The notes beneath the pieces are model-generated. The model was not told where the DNA came from and ran no database searches. It saw nothing but the letters and a program-made list of their open reading frames with translations. From the NCBI RefSeq assembly GCF_035938995.1, contig NZ_DASZGI010000151.1:1-50321 (forward strand): 50,321 nt of DNA. The letters are read 5' to 3'. This DNA is from DASZGI01 sp035938995. Lineage in GTDB: Bacteria; Actinomycetota; Actinomycetes; Streptomycetales; Catenulisporaceae. The position numbers were made by a program, and so were the translations under genes. This document shows, in pieces, positions 41,575 through 49,939 of the stretch; the stretch's first letter is position 1; every line of letters starts with the position of its first letter.

Positions 41575-42957
41575 TCACGCCGCCGCTTTCCCGTCGCCGC
41601 CGACTGTGGCGCGCCACGTCTGCCCGAAACCGTGCGCCCCGGCCACCTCGGCGAGCTGTTTGTTTGACAACTCATTGAGAGCGTTCTGGATAGTTCGCGT
41701 CTTAAGCGACCCGAAATCCTGCGCTGCGAGCGCGTCGCCGATCGCCTTGACAGTCATGGGTACCGTGGCCGCGCGCAGGATGCCGAGCACCCGGACGCGG
41801 GCCTTGCGCCCCTCCATCGGCTTGCGGCCCGTCGCGGACTCTTGGCCCTCCGCAGGTAGGTCGGCGGGCACGAGCACGACCGAGGTGACCGGCGAACCGT
41901 CCTCCTTCGCCTCGCCGTCGAGCTTCACCACGTGGATTCCGAACGCGATGTCGTCGAGTTCCTCGTCGTCCTTCTGTTTGTCGCTCGACACGATCACACG
42001 GGCCTCGGGGCCTTTCTTGCCCTTCTTGGTCACGCGGAGCTCGGTCTGCATCGCGCCCTTCACAGCCGTGCTGCCACGACCGTGGTCGCCTTGCAACCCT
42101 TGGTGGTGAATGAGCGCCACGCACGCCTTCGTGGCGGCGCGCAGGTCGTCCATGCGCGCGACGACCAGGCCCATCTCCTTCGAGCTGTTCTCCTCCACGC
42201 CGACCGTGATGCGAGCCTGAGTGTCGAAGATGATCAGGGCCGGTTCGATCCTCCTGGCCACTTCCACGAGCACGGACCACGCCACCTGGTCGCCAGCCTG
42301 CACGGGGCGCGGAAGGAACCGCACCCCGGCCATCTTGCGGCCGTGGTACTGCTCCCAGGCACGCACCCGCTTGCGGATGCCCTCGCCACCCTCGGCGACG
42401 AGATAGACGACCGGACCCTTGACGACGCGGAAGCCGCGCCAATCGTGACCGCCGCCGACGTGCCCAGCGAAGTCGAGCGCGACGAAGGATTTCATGTGTC
42501 CGGACGGCCCGATGATGCGGGCGAGGGTGTCGCGGTACAGAAACCCGTCGATCACCGGCTCCAGGCGCGGAATGTGGTCAAGCCCGTCGCTATCTAGCAA
42601 CTCGTCGAGCAAGCCTGTGACGGCCCGCTCGAAAACGGTCTCGGGCGCGTCGCCTGCGTCGGCCGGAATTGGGTTGCGGTTCCCGGCCAGTGCCGCATCC
42701 GCGTCGGCGCGGGCTTCGAGAACTTCGTCGTCATCGACGATGATCCCCCACGGGTCGACGTCGTCCATGTCATCGGGTGCGGGGTGGAACAAGTCGGGTG
42801 CGAATTTCCTTTGGTACGCGTTCCACGCCGCGTAAGCTCTGTGCGTAGCGGCAGACTGCGTTTCGGTGTTGTCTTCGGCACCGGTCGGAGGGCGGTCGAG
42901 CACCGAGTCCCCCCGCAGCCATGGCGGTGCCGACAGCCCATTGTCAAATAAAGTCAT
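41575..42957 (-). CDS. RepA/DnaB-like replication ATPase
   Basis: The 460-residue protein has a RecA-fold ATPase core: Walker A GPSGHMKS (150-157), Walker B ALIIFDTQ (240-247), an HH pair (284-285) and RGSTAVKGA (294-302). This matches the RepA/DnaB-type hexameric helicases of mobile elements. A winged-helix segment near the C terminus reads TVKAIGDALAAQDFGSLKTRTIQNAL. The N-terminal 130 residues are acidic and variable. ATG 42957 has AGGGAG. It probably drives replication of the excised element. A primase domain is not evident. It follows the AlpA-like gene leftward, across a hairpin. Confidence 0.8.
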   Translation of the reverse strand: MTLFDNGLSAPPWLRGDSVLDRPPTGAEDNTETQSAATHRAYAAWNAYQRKFAPDLFHPAPDDMDDVDPWGIIVDDDEVLEARADADAALAGNRNPIPADAGDAPETVFERAVTGLLDELLDSDGLDHIPRLEPVIDGFLYRDTLARIIGPSGHMKSFVALDFAGHVGGGHDWRGFRVVKGPVVYLVAEGGEGIRKRVRAWEQYHGRKMAGVRFLPRPVQAGDQVAWSVLVEVARRIEPALIIFDTQARITVGVEENSSKEMGLVVARMDDLRAATKACVALIHHQGLQGDHGRGSTAVKGAMQTELRVTKKGKKGPEARVIVSSDKQKDDEELDDIAFGIHVVKLDGEAKEDGSPVTSVVLVPADLPAEGQESATGRKPMEGRKARVRVLGILRAATVPMTVKAIGDALAAQDFGSLKTRTIQNALNELSNKQLAEVAGAHGFGQTWRATVGGDGKAAA

Positions 42958-43025
42958 ATACTCCCTACGGGTATTGCGGTAAGGGAATCCGCGTGGTTGA
43001 CGCGGCATTGTGGTGAGTGTGTTGG

Positions 43026-43054
43026 GACCGGCGCCCCTCACGGGGCGCCCGGTC
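43026..43054 (-). terminator. Hairpin between xis and rep
   Basis: An 8-bp stem ggcgcccc/ggggcgcc with a 4-nt loop extends to 12 bp (gacc/ggtc) across a one-base bulge. It lies just after the AlpA-like stop (leftward). It may terminate or attenuate transcription into rep. Confidence 0.6.
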
Positions 43055-43056
43055 GT

Positions 43057-43260
43057 CTATCTGCGGGCGGGTGGTCGGGGTGCATCTGACGCGCGCTCCG
43101 CTAGCCATGCACGTACATCAGCCTCCGCATACCGACGGTAGCGGCCAACCTTAAACGATCGCGGGCCGGTCCCTCGATAGATGAGGTTGTAAAGGGTTGT
43201 CTCGGGCAGACCCAAAAACCGGGCGGTTTCCTTGAGGGTCCACAGTCGGTCCGCGCCCAT
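43057..43260 (-). CDS. xis: AlpA-like excisionase
   Basis: The 67-residue HTH_17 protein reads LWTLKETARFLGLPETTLYN, LIYRGTGPRSFKVGRYRRYA, EADVRAWLAERA, the standard layout of actinobacterial AlpA/Xis proteins that bend DNA at attL/attR to promote excision. It lies 618 bp from the integrase start and between rep and int. Probably the cognate excisionase of the right-end integrase. Confidence 0.85.
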   Translation of the reverse strand: MGADRLWTLKETARFLGLPETTLYNLIYRGTGPRSFKVGRYRRYAEADVRAWLAERASDAPRPPARR

Positions 43261-43451
43261 CGCACACTCCTACCGTGCGCTGAACTGGTTGTTCATCGCT
43301 CACAGAGTCTCGCATGGGTACGGATCGTTTCGCAATGCCCTTACTAACGTACCGCATGCAGAGTGCTGCCAGGGCACGTCACGCCGTTCCGCGGAGGTCT
43401 GATTGTGGCGAACTGTTAGACAGCCAATTCGCCGCGCCGTATGCTGGCTTC

Positions 43452-43862
43452 GTGCCCAAGACCCAATCCAAGATCGACGTCGGCGGCCTCCCCTGGCAGG
43501 TCACGATCACCTGGTCAGTCGCTCGCGAACCGGTACCGATCGGCATCGAGGTGAGAGCCCTGCGGGGCAGCGAATACAGGCGTGGGGAGATCAACGCCAG
43601 GTTGTGGCGGAACTTTCCCATCGGTCAAGTCATTGCGGAGCAGCGGCCACAACCCGCACCGGCCGAGGCGCACGACAGCGACGCGGAACACTATGCCGCC
43701 GTCGCCGCCACGTACCGGGCCGCGGTGGAAAGCGGAAAGCCACCATCGAAAGCCGTCGCCGAGCGCTTCGAGGTGAACGCTTCTACAGCTCGCCGGTGGA
43801 TCTATGTCGCACGCAACAGATACCACCTTTTGCCGAAAGTACGGCAAGGCCAAATCGGATAA
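43452..43862 (+). CDS. HTH protein upstream of the integrase
   Basis: The 136-residue protein starts at GTG 43452 and has an N-terminal beta region (SKIDVGGLPWQVTITWSVAR; GIEVRALRGSEYRRGEINAR) with a C-terminal helix-turn-helix-like segment (SKAVAERFEVNASTARRWIY). Such genes often precede AICE integrases. It ends 15 bp before int, so they are likely co-transcribed. It may regulate integration. Confidence 0.6.
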   Translation: MPKTQSKIDVGGLPWQVTITWSVAREPVPIGIEVRALRGSEYRRGEINARLWRNFPIGQVIAEQRPQPAPAEAHDSDAEHYAAVAATYRAAVESGKPPSKAVAERFEVNASTARRWIYVARNRYHLLPKVRQGQIG

Positions 43863-43877
43863 CTGAAGGGAGTTGAA

Positions 43878-45191
43878 ATGGCAGAAGTTTACGACCGGTG
43901 GCACAAATCGCTACCCAAGGAAGACGAACCGGAATGCCCTGAGCATAAGGGCAAGGTTCGCAGCGCCGACCACGGAAAAGGGAAGCGGTGGCAGGTCCGT
44001 TACCGCGACGCCAACGGAGCGCAAAAGAAAGAGAACTTCGCAAAGAAGAGCGAAGCTGACGATCGGGCCGATGAAGTCGGCACGGACTTGCGCCGTGGCG
44101 CATTCGTTGACCCGAAACTTGGCAAGCAGTCCTTCAAAGCCGTTGCTGAACAGTGGCGGGCCAACAGCGTGCACCGACCCTCAACAGCGGACCGCGTGAA
44201 CCGTGGCCTAAAGAATCACGCCTATCCACTGCTCGGCGACCGGCCCATTGCGGCTATCCGCACGTCTGAAATCCGCAAGTGGGTTAAGGATCGTTCGGAA
44301 GTGCTGGCGCCGTCCACGCTCCGCGTCAATTACTCGTATATCGTCTCCGTATTCCGCATGGCGGTGCTGGACCGCATCATCGGTGCAAATCCATGCGATC
44401 CGATTGAGCTTCCGGAAGCGATGAAGCAAGAAGTCGAAGCGCTCCCGGTTGAAGTCGTCGAGGCGCTGATCGCAGGTATGACGCGGCGTTACCGAGCCCT
44501 GTTGCGGCTGGCAGCGGGAACCGGACTCCGGCAAGGTGAACCCTTCGCATTAGAAGTTGATCACTTCGACTTCCTGCGCCGCACCGTCCGCGTCCAACAG
44601 CAACTAATTCACTCCGACCACGGCGGCGAACCTTACATTGGGCAGTTGAAGACCAAGCAGTCTTACCGGACTGTCCCCGTGGCCGCGTTTCTCGTGGAAG
44701 AGGTTGCCGCGTTTCTCGCATCGTTCCCAGCACGAGAAGTCGAGATCTGGGATCGGACAGACCCCAGGAAACCCGTGCTGCGCAAGGCGCGGCTCATCTT
44801 CACCAATACCCGCGACCGAGCCATCCGGCGGGGCGCGTGGTCGAAGGTGTGGGCCGTCGCCGTCCAGCACGCCAACGAGAGCTTTGCCGCCGAGGCCAAG
44901 CGTCGGGGTGCACCCACGGCGCTAGCCGTGCCCGAGTGGGCGTCGATGCACTCGCTCCGACACTTCTACGCGTCACTGCTCATCCGGGCGGGCGAGAACG
45001 TAAAGACCGTTCAGAGGCGCTTGGGGCACGCTCAACCATCAATCACGCTCAACACATATGCACATCTGTGGCCTGATGCTGAAGACACGTCGCGTGCGGC
45101 GGTGGAGGCAGCGTTCGGCCGGGGGAGTGCCCTCGATGTGCCCTCTCCGAAGCTCAATTCGGTGAAGCAGCAGGTCAGAGTGGTTAGTTAG
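43878..45191 (+). CDS. int: Tyrosine site-specific integrase
   Basis: The 437-residue integrase has an N-terminal AP2-like arm-binding segment (residues about 25-80; GKRWQVRYRDANGAQKKENF), a SAM-like core-binding domain (about 85-165) and the catalytic domain. The catalytic residues are R218 (GTGLRQGE), K260, H358-R361 (HSLRHFY), H384 and the nucleophile Y394. Shine-Dalgarno aagggag precedes ATG. Its TAG stop lies within attR and overlaps the yajQ 3' end, the classic arrangement for an enzyme acting at this site. Confidence 0.94.
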   Translation: MAEVYDRWHKSLPKEDEPECPEHKGKVRSADHGKGKRWQVRYRDANGAQKKENFAKKSEADDRADEVGTDLRRGAFVDPKLGKQSFKAVAEQWRANSVHRPSTADRVNRGLKNHAYPLLGDRPIAAIRTSEIRKWVKDRSEVLAPSTLRVNYSYIVSVFRMAVLDRIIGANPCDPIELPEAMKQEVEALPVEVVEALIAGMTRRYRALLRLAAGTGLRQGEPFALEVDHFDFLRRTVRVQQQLIHSDHGGEPYIGQLKTKQSYRTVPVAAFLVEEVAAFLASFPAREVEIWDRTDPRKPVLRKARLIFTNTRDRAIRRGAWSKVWAVAVQHANESFAAEAKRRGAPTALAVPEWASMHSLRHFYASLLIRAGENVKTVQRRLGHAQPSITLNTYAHLWPDAEDTSRAAVEAAFGRGSALDVPSPKLNSVKQQVRVVS

Positions 45192-45679
45192 CGGTAATTC
45201 GTGAACTGCACCGCGAAGTCGAAGTCCTGGCTCTTGAGCAGCGTCATCACGGCTTGGAGGTCGTCCTTCGACTTCGAGGAGACGCGCAGCTCGTCGCCCT
45301 GGATCTGGGCCTTGACGCCCTTCGGCCCCTCGTCCCGGATGAGCTTCGAGACCTTCTTCGCGTTGTCCTGCGAGATGCCCTCGTTCACCTCCGCGCTGAT
45401 CCGGTACTCCTTGCCGGACAGCTGCGGGTCGCCCGCCTCCAGCGTCTTGAGCGAGATCCCGCGCTTGATCAGCTTGTCCTTGAACACGTCGAGCACCGCC
45501 TTGACCCGGTCCTCGGCGTTGGCCCGCAGCTCGATCTTCTCGCCGGACCAGGCGATCGACGCCCCGGTGTTCTTGAAGTCGAACCGCTGCGAGATCTCCC
45601 GCGCGGTCTGGTTCAGCGCGTTGTCCACCTCCTGCCGGTCCACCTTGCTGACGATGTCGAAACTGGACTCGGACGCCAC
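45188..45679 (-). CDS. yajQ: YajQ family (DUF520) nucleotide-binding protein
   Basis: The 163-residue protein matches YajQ: SSFDIVSKVDRQEVDNALNQ, ISQRFDFKNTGASIAWSGEK, LEAGDPQLSGKEYRISAEVN and the conserved C terminus FAVQFTNYR. Some YajQ proteins bind c-di-GMP. The element's integration replaces the original stop TGA with TAA without altering the protein (T-N-Y-R retained). It ends convergently with int; a terminator lies beyond its 5' side for the next gene. Confidence 0.94.
   Translation of the reverse strand: MASESSFDIVSKVDRQEVDNALNQTAREISQRFDFKNTGASIAWSGEKIELRANAEDRVKAVLDVFKDKLIKRGISLKTLEAGDPQLSGKEYRISAEVNEGISQDNAKKVSKLIRDEGPKGVKAQIQGDELRVSSKSKDDLQAVMTLLKSQDFDFAVQFTNYR
45190..45203. repeat. 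attR core of the integrated element
   Basis: agcggtaattcgtg, identical to attL. On the minus strand it encodes T-N-Y-R and the first base of the yajQ stop. The int stop codon lies at 45189-45191. Confidence 0.85.
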
Positions 45680-45763
45680 GTCGCGCTCCTCGCTGCTCGC
45701 TTGCCCACCGTACGCATGCCACCGTGCGCACTTCTCCGGCAGAGCCTACCGAGCGGACGCGAA

Positions 45764-45798
45764 GGGGCGGGCCGTTCCCTTTCAGGAAGGCCCGCCCC
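45764..45798 (-). terminator. Terminator of the first S53 peptidase gene
   Basis: A 10-bp stem ggggcgggcc/ggcccgcccc (45764-45773 and 45789-45798), with an inner ttcc/ggaa pairing and a 6-nt loop. It lies 47 bp past the leftward stop at 45845. Confidence 0.75.
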
Positions 45799-45844
45799 GG
45801 TAGAGCCGTTCAGCCGTTCAGCGGCCGAACTCCCTGCTACGCGG

Positions 45845-47908
45845 CTACCTGCTTGTGAAGCCGGACCCGAAGGACTCCAGGAAGCGGGCGTTCGGCGAAC
45901 CGAGGCCGGTCGCGTTGTCGTAGCCCCACGTCGCGGTCAGCCCGTAGTCCTGGCCGAGCGCGTAGTCGCGGGCGATGTGGGTGCCGGTCGAGGTGTAGCC
46001 GTGGTCCACGATCGCCGACAGCGTCTGGCCGTTCTTAAGCCCGGTCGCGAACGGGTTCTCGGTCACGTCGGTGTACAGACCCTGGCGGACGTACAGCGCC
46101 GGGTTGGCGAAGCCGACCGCGAAGCCGCCCTGTGCCTGGATCGCGTCGGCCAGGATGCCCGCGAAGGACGGCGAGGCCACCGAGGTGCCGCCGTAGCCCG
46201 CCTCCGAGTACGCGCCGCCGTCCGAGGTGCCGACCAGCGTCGCGGTGATCAGGTCGCCGTTCATCGCAACGTCCGGGACCACCCGGTGCGGGGTGCGGGT
46301 GTACGAGCCGTTCATCAGGTAGTGCGCGAGCCGTCCGGGGACCGCCTCAGTCTGGTACCAGGGCTGGGTGAAGTCCTCGGACGTGCCGCCGCCACCGCCG
46401 AAATAGAAGTAGCCCGGGAACGGAACCCAGGACTTGCCGTCGGGGGACAGCACCGAGCGGTCGTCGCCCATCGCGGTCTCGAACTTGTACTTGCCGGCCG
46501 GGTCCGAGATCGCCAGTGCGGTCGCGCCGACCGAGGTCACCCACGGGTCGGATTCGGGCCACGTGGTCTGCGCCTCGGTGGTGTTCGAGTCGCAGTTCAC
46601 GCCGGTGGCGGCGGCGGTCGGGGAGTTGTCCGCGCAGTCGCCGGAGGACGCGTTGAACCCGATGCCCTCGACCGCGCCTTGCTCCAGGGTCTGTTCGTAA
46701 GGCGCGATGATCGAGGTGTTGAAGTAGCCCGCCGGGCCGTGCATGATCTCGCCCCAGGAATTGGAGACCACGTCAGCCAGGTGGTTGTCCACGATCAGCT
46801 GCCAGGCGGCCAGCAGGTCCTGGTCGGTGCAAGAGTTCGCGCCGACGTAGACGACGTTGGCGTCCGGCGCGAAGCCGTGCGCCATCTCGACGTCCAGCGA
46901 CTCCTCGGGCGTCCAGTCTCCGCAGTCGCCCGGGGCGCTGCCGGTGAGAGTCCAGTCCGCCGGGGTGACGTACTCCGTGTACTGGCCCGGTCGGAACGGC
47001 GCGTCGCCGTGGTTGGTCGAGTACTGGTTGGCGTCGGCGAGCATCGTCGGCGAACCGTACGCATCCACGATCGCGATCGTCGCGCCCTGACCGGTCAGGC
47101 CGGTCTTCGTCACGCCGTAGGCGTTGCGCAGCTGGGACGGGTAGTAGGAGCACGGCGCGGTGGGCGCTGTCGGGGTGTAGCCGACTGGGAACCCGGTCGC
47201 GGTGTACTGGCCCCAGTAGGTGGAGCAGGGCTCGGGGACGCTAGTCGCCGAGGTGCCGCCCTTGGCGATGGTGGCCGAGCTCGAGCCTCCGCCGATGCTC
47301 TTCGCCACCGAGACCGAGTCCGGGCGGGCCGCGGCGTTGATGATTCCGTCCAGGCCGGTGATCGACAGCACTCCGGCCGCGACCCCGTTCGGCAGGGTCA
47401 CGTTGTCGACCGGGGCGTGGTGGGTGCCGGTCGAGGTGGAGTAGTTGTCCAGCCGGGTGCCGAACGCCGCCTGGATCTGCGCGGCGCTGCCGGAGATGTC
47501 CAGGTAGTGCGCGGTGGTACTGGTCACGTCGATGCCGTGGCCGGACAGATACGACGTGAGGGTCGCGGTGTTCGCGGCCGACGGGCCGAAGCGGGCGGTC
47601 GCCTCGGCGGCGCTCAGGTACTTGCCGTACAGCGGGGAGGACGTGTCGGACACGGCCTTCGCGTACGCGGCCAGGCCGGAGGTGTCCTTCGAGGCGAGGT
47701 AGATGCGGGCGGTCACCTTGGTCGCGGTGGGCACTGCACCCTTGTCCGCCGAGGCGGTGGCCCAGGTCGGATGGTCGACGGTCACCGTCGTGGTGGTGGC
47801 CGCGGCGTTAGCCGGGCCGGCCGAGGAGAGCGCCGTGGCGAGCAGCGCGGCGACGGGTATGACCGCCGTCGCGACGCGCCGGGCACGCCGATGTGCGGCG
47901 AGAGGCAT
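45845..47908 (-). CDS. Secreted S53 family (sedolisin/kumamolisin-like) serine-carboxyl peptidase
   Basis: The 687-residue secreted protein has a signal peptide (1-36, AVIPVAALLATALSSAGPANA), a full Pro-kumamolisin activation domain (about 45-195) and an S53 catalytic domain (about 225-687). Catalytic residues by position: E335 and D339 (EESLD), oxyanion aspartate D424 (SSGD) and nucleophile S576 (GGTSVASP). C-terminal D614 and D664 fit the calcium site. Such enzymes are active at low pH and self-activate by cleaving the prodomain. ATG 47908 has a GGAGG upstream. Second S53 gene lies 241 bp upstream of its start. Confidence 0.92.
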   Translation of the reverse strand: MPLAAHRRARRVATAVIPVAALLATALSSAGPANAAATTTTVTVDHPTWATASADKGAVPTATKVTARIYLASKDTSGLAAYAKAVSDTSSPLYGKYLSAAEATARFGPSAANTATLTSYLSGHGIDVTSTTAHYLDISGSAAQIQAAFGTRLDNYSTSTGTHHAPVDNVTLPNGVAAGVLSITGLDGIINAAARPDSVSVAKSIGGGSSSATIAKGGTSATSVPEPCSTYWGQYTATGFPVGYTPTAPTAPCSYYPSQLRNAYGVTKTGLTGQGATIAIVDAYGSPTMLADANQYSTNHGDAPFRPGQYTEYVTPADWTLTGSAPGDCGDWTPEESLDVEMAHGFAPDANVVYVGANSCTDQDLLAAWQLIVDNHLADVVSNSWGEIMHGPAGYFNTSIIAPYEQTLEQGAVEGIGFNASSGDCADNSPTAAATGVNCDSNTTEAQTTWPESDPWVTSVGATALAISDPAGKYKFETAMGDDRSVLSPDGKSWVPFPGYFYFGGGGGTSEDFTQPWYQTEAVPGRLAHYLMNGSYTRTPHRVVPDVAMNGDLITATLVGTSDGGAYSEAGYGGTSVASPSFAGILADAIQAQGGFAVGFANPALYVRQGLYTDVTENPFATGLKNGQTLSAIVDHGYTSTGTHIARDYALGQDYGLTATWGYDNATGLGSPNARFLESFGSGFTSR

Positions 47909-48149
47909 GAAGGTAGTTCCTCCCCTTAGTCCACCCATGTCGCCCGACAGCGGACGAATGGGAGCGAATTCGGTATACACCGTGGACCGCGACGAATCGT
48001 AAGGCCCGTACGGTCTTTCGGCAGCGGATCTATTGCTACTGCCGGACCTGCCCCTTGCGCAACGGTTTGGCGGGGGTGATGTTGCGTACACGGCCCTTTT
48101 CGGGCCCGCCGCGCGCACTTTCACGGACTTGTCAGAACTCTCGCAGCGT

Positions 48150-49850
48150 TTAGCGCTCGGTGTACCGGTCCAGTGCCCTCGTGAAATCCTCGCCGGGCGT
48201 GCCGAGCCCGGTGGCGGCGTCGTATCCGGGAGTGGCCGTGAGCGGTCCGTCGTCGCCGAATGCCGCGAATACTGTTGATATGCCCGAAATCGGCGGAGAT
48301 ATCTGACCCGCCGCGTCAACGACGCCTGTCACATCCGTCAGATATGAGCTTCCCGCCAGCAGGTACAGCGCCGGGTTGAGGAACCCCAAACCCTCCCGCA
48401 CCGGCCCCCAGACGTCCGCGCGCGCGGCCATGTCCGCCTCGAGGCCCGCGAGCAGCGGCGCGGCGAGGCTGGTCCCGCCCACCTCCGATTCGCCGTACTG
48501 AACCGGCCCACCCGCGTCGGATCTGGTCTGCCCGATCAGCATGCCGGTGAACGGGTCCCCGTCGAGCGAGATGTCCGGCACCACACGTCTGGCCGAGGGC
48601 GCCGGCTGACCGTCGAGGAGGGTCTGCGCGAGCGCATCAGGCACCTGATGGACCTGGTACCAGGGCTGCGCGAAGTCCTCCGAAGCACCGCCCCCGCCGC
48701 CGAAGACCCACCCCAGCGGCTTCCATGTCGTTCCGTTCAACTCCCAGGCCCGCGTACCCCACGCCGCCTGCCACAGCGAGTCCCCATCCGCGCCGATCGC
48801 CAGGCTCGTGCCGCCCACCGCGGTTACCCAGGGATCTGAGGCCGGGAACGTCGTCTGTGCCCTGACCGATCCGAGCCCTTTGCCGCATCCGCTGTCGGGC
48901 AGATTCGCGCCGCAGTCGCCCGCCGCGAAGTTCACCGTGATGCCTTCGAGTGCGGCGATCTGGAACAGCCGCTCGTAGGTGGCGATCACGCTTGCCGGTT
49001 CGTCACCTTCGGCCGTGTGCAACGGACTGCCCCATGACGCCGTGACGACGTCCGCCATGCGGTTGCCGACGATCCGGGCGAGCGCGGCGAGCATGTCCGG
49101 GTCCTGACAGGAGTCGGCGCCGACGTACCGGATCGAGGCCCGCGGCGCGAGCGCGTGCACTGCCTCCACGTCCAGCGTCTGCTCCGCCGCCCACGAATCC
49201 ACGCCGCATTGGTCCTGCAGCGTCCACGCCCCCGGCATCAGATATTGCGTGTACTGACCATCCGTGAATCCCGCGTCGCCGTGGTCCGTCGCATATCGCT
49301 CGGCGTCCGCGGGCATCGTCGGCGAGTTGTATGCGCCCAATATCGCGACGGTCACCCCGCTACCGCTGTCGCCGTCCGTGTCATAAGCGGACCGCAGTTG
49401 ATCCGGCGTGTACCCGCATATTGCCAGCGGCGTCGGAACCGGCGGCCAGCCTTGGCCCTTGGCGGTCGTACCGCCCGGCAGCGCGGGATGCGTATCCGAC
49501 GCGAATTGCCCGAAATAGTCGGAACAGGTCTTTGCGTCACCCGCCGCCGTCGCGACGATTCTCTGCGGGTGCATCAGATGTGCGCCCGCTCCCGGCACCG
49601 AGCGCGCCGATCCCCACAATCCCGTGGGCATATATTGCGCCACCTGCGCGGGCGTCTCGAAATGCCGATACAGCGGACTGTGCGGGTCCGACACCGCCCG
49701 CACCATGCTCGCCAGATCCGGTGCGCCGCCCGGCGCCGCCGTCGCCCCGATCGGCCCGTAGGCCATCGTCAGAACCACCGCCAGCGCCGCCGCCCCGACC
49801 ACCGCGAAGGCGCTCAGACCCCTCGGAGTTCGAACCCTGCGTCCAGCCAT
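48150..49850 (-). CDS. Second S53 family peptidase with a reduced prodomain
   Basis: The 566-residue protein keeps E223 and D227 (EQTLD), D312 (AAGD) and S461 (GGTSLAAP), so it should be catalytically competent. A single hydrophobic signal or anchor lies at 13-38. Only a fragment of the activation domain remains (about 46-85; VSDPHSPLYRHFETPAQVAQ), unlike its neighbour with about 150 residues. Extra cysteines (C109, C145, C215, C248, C313, C322) suggest disulfides. ATG 49850 is preferred over the longer in-frame start at 49919: it has a GGGGGAGG. Same orientation as the first S53 gene. Confidence 0.88.
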   Translation of the reverse strand: MAGRRVRTPRGLSAFAVVGAAALAVVLTMAYGPIGATAAPGGAPDLASMVRAVSDPHSPLYRHFETPAQVAQYMPTGLWGSARSVPGAGAHLMHPQRIVATAAGDAKTCSDYFGQFASDTHPALPGGTTAKGQGWPPVPTPLAICGYTPDQLRSAYDTDGDSGSGVTVAILGAYNSPTMPADAERYATDHGDAGFTDGQYTQYLMPGAWTLQDQCGVDSWAAEQTLDVEAVHALAPRASIRYVGADSCQDPDMLAALARIVGNRMADVVTASWGSPLHTAEGDEPASVIATYERLFQIAALEGITVNFAAGDCGANLPDSGCGKGLGSVRAQTTFPASDPWVTAVGGTSLAIGADGDSLWQAAWGTRAWELNGTTWKPLGWVFGGGGGASEDFAQPWYQVHQVPDALAQTLLDGQPAPSARRVVPDISLDGDPFTGMLIGQTRSDAGGPVQYGESEVGGTSLAAPLLAGLEADMAARADVWGPVREGLGFLNPALYLLAGSSYLTDVTGVVDAAGQISPPISGISTVFAAFGDDGPLTATPGYDAATGLGTPGEDFTRALDRYTER

Positions 49851-49939
49851 CGCGTCCTCCCCCTCGGTTGACGCAAGGCCACCTTCCCCCGCCCCGGACG
49901 CCGGAACAGACACGCCCACGAAGGAAGTAGCAGGTCAGC

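Larger units (their letters stand above)
29882..45203. mobile_element. 15.3-kb integrated genetic element at the 3' end of yajQ
   Basis: Direct 14-bp copies of agcggtaattcgtg bound the region. The right copy is the last codons of yajQ, and the integrase gene ends in it. Enclosed genes include a tyrosine integrase, AlpA-like excisionase, helicase-like replication ATPase, DUF2637 protein and several HTH regulators. The content resembles actinomycete integrative elements (AICEs), but no FtsK/TraB transfer gene, relaxase or virion gene is present. Before insertion, yajQ and the gene ending at 29862 would have been convergent neighbours 17 bp apart. Confidence 0.85.

Noticed and set aside
45254..47929. 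An 891-residue + strand frame across yajQ and the first S53 gene
   Set aside because: It is the antisense shadow of yajQ and the peptidase gene. Its Val/Arg/Gly-rich composition shows no domain.
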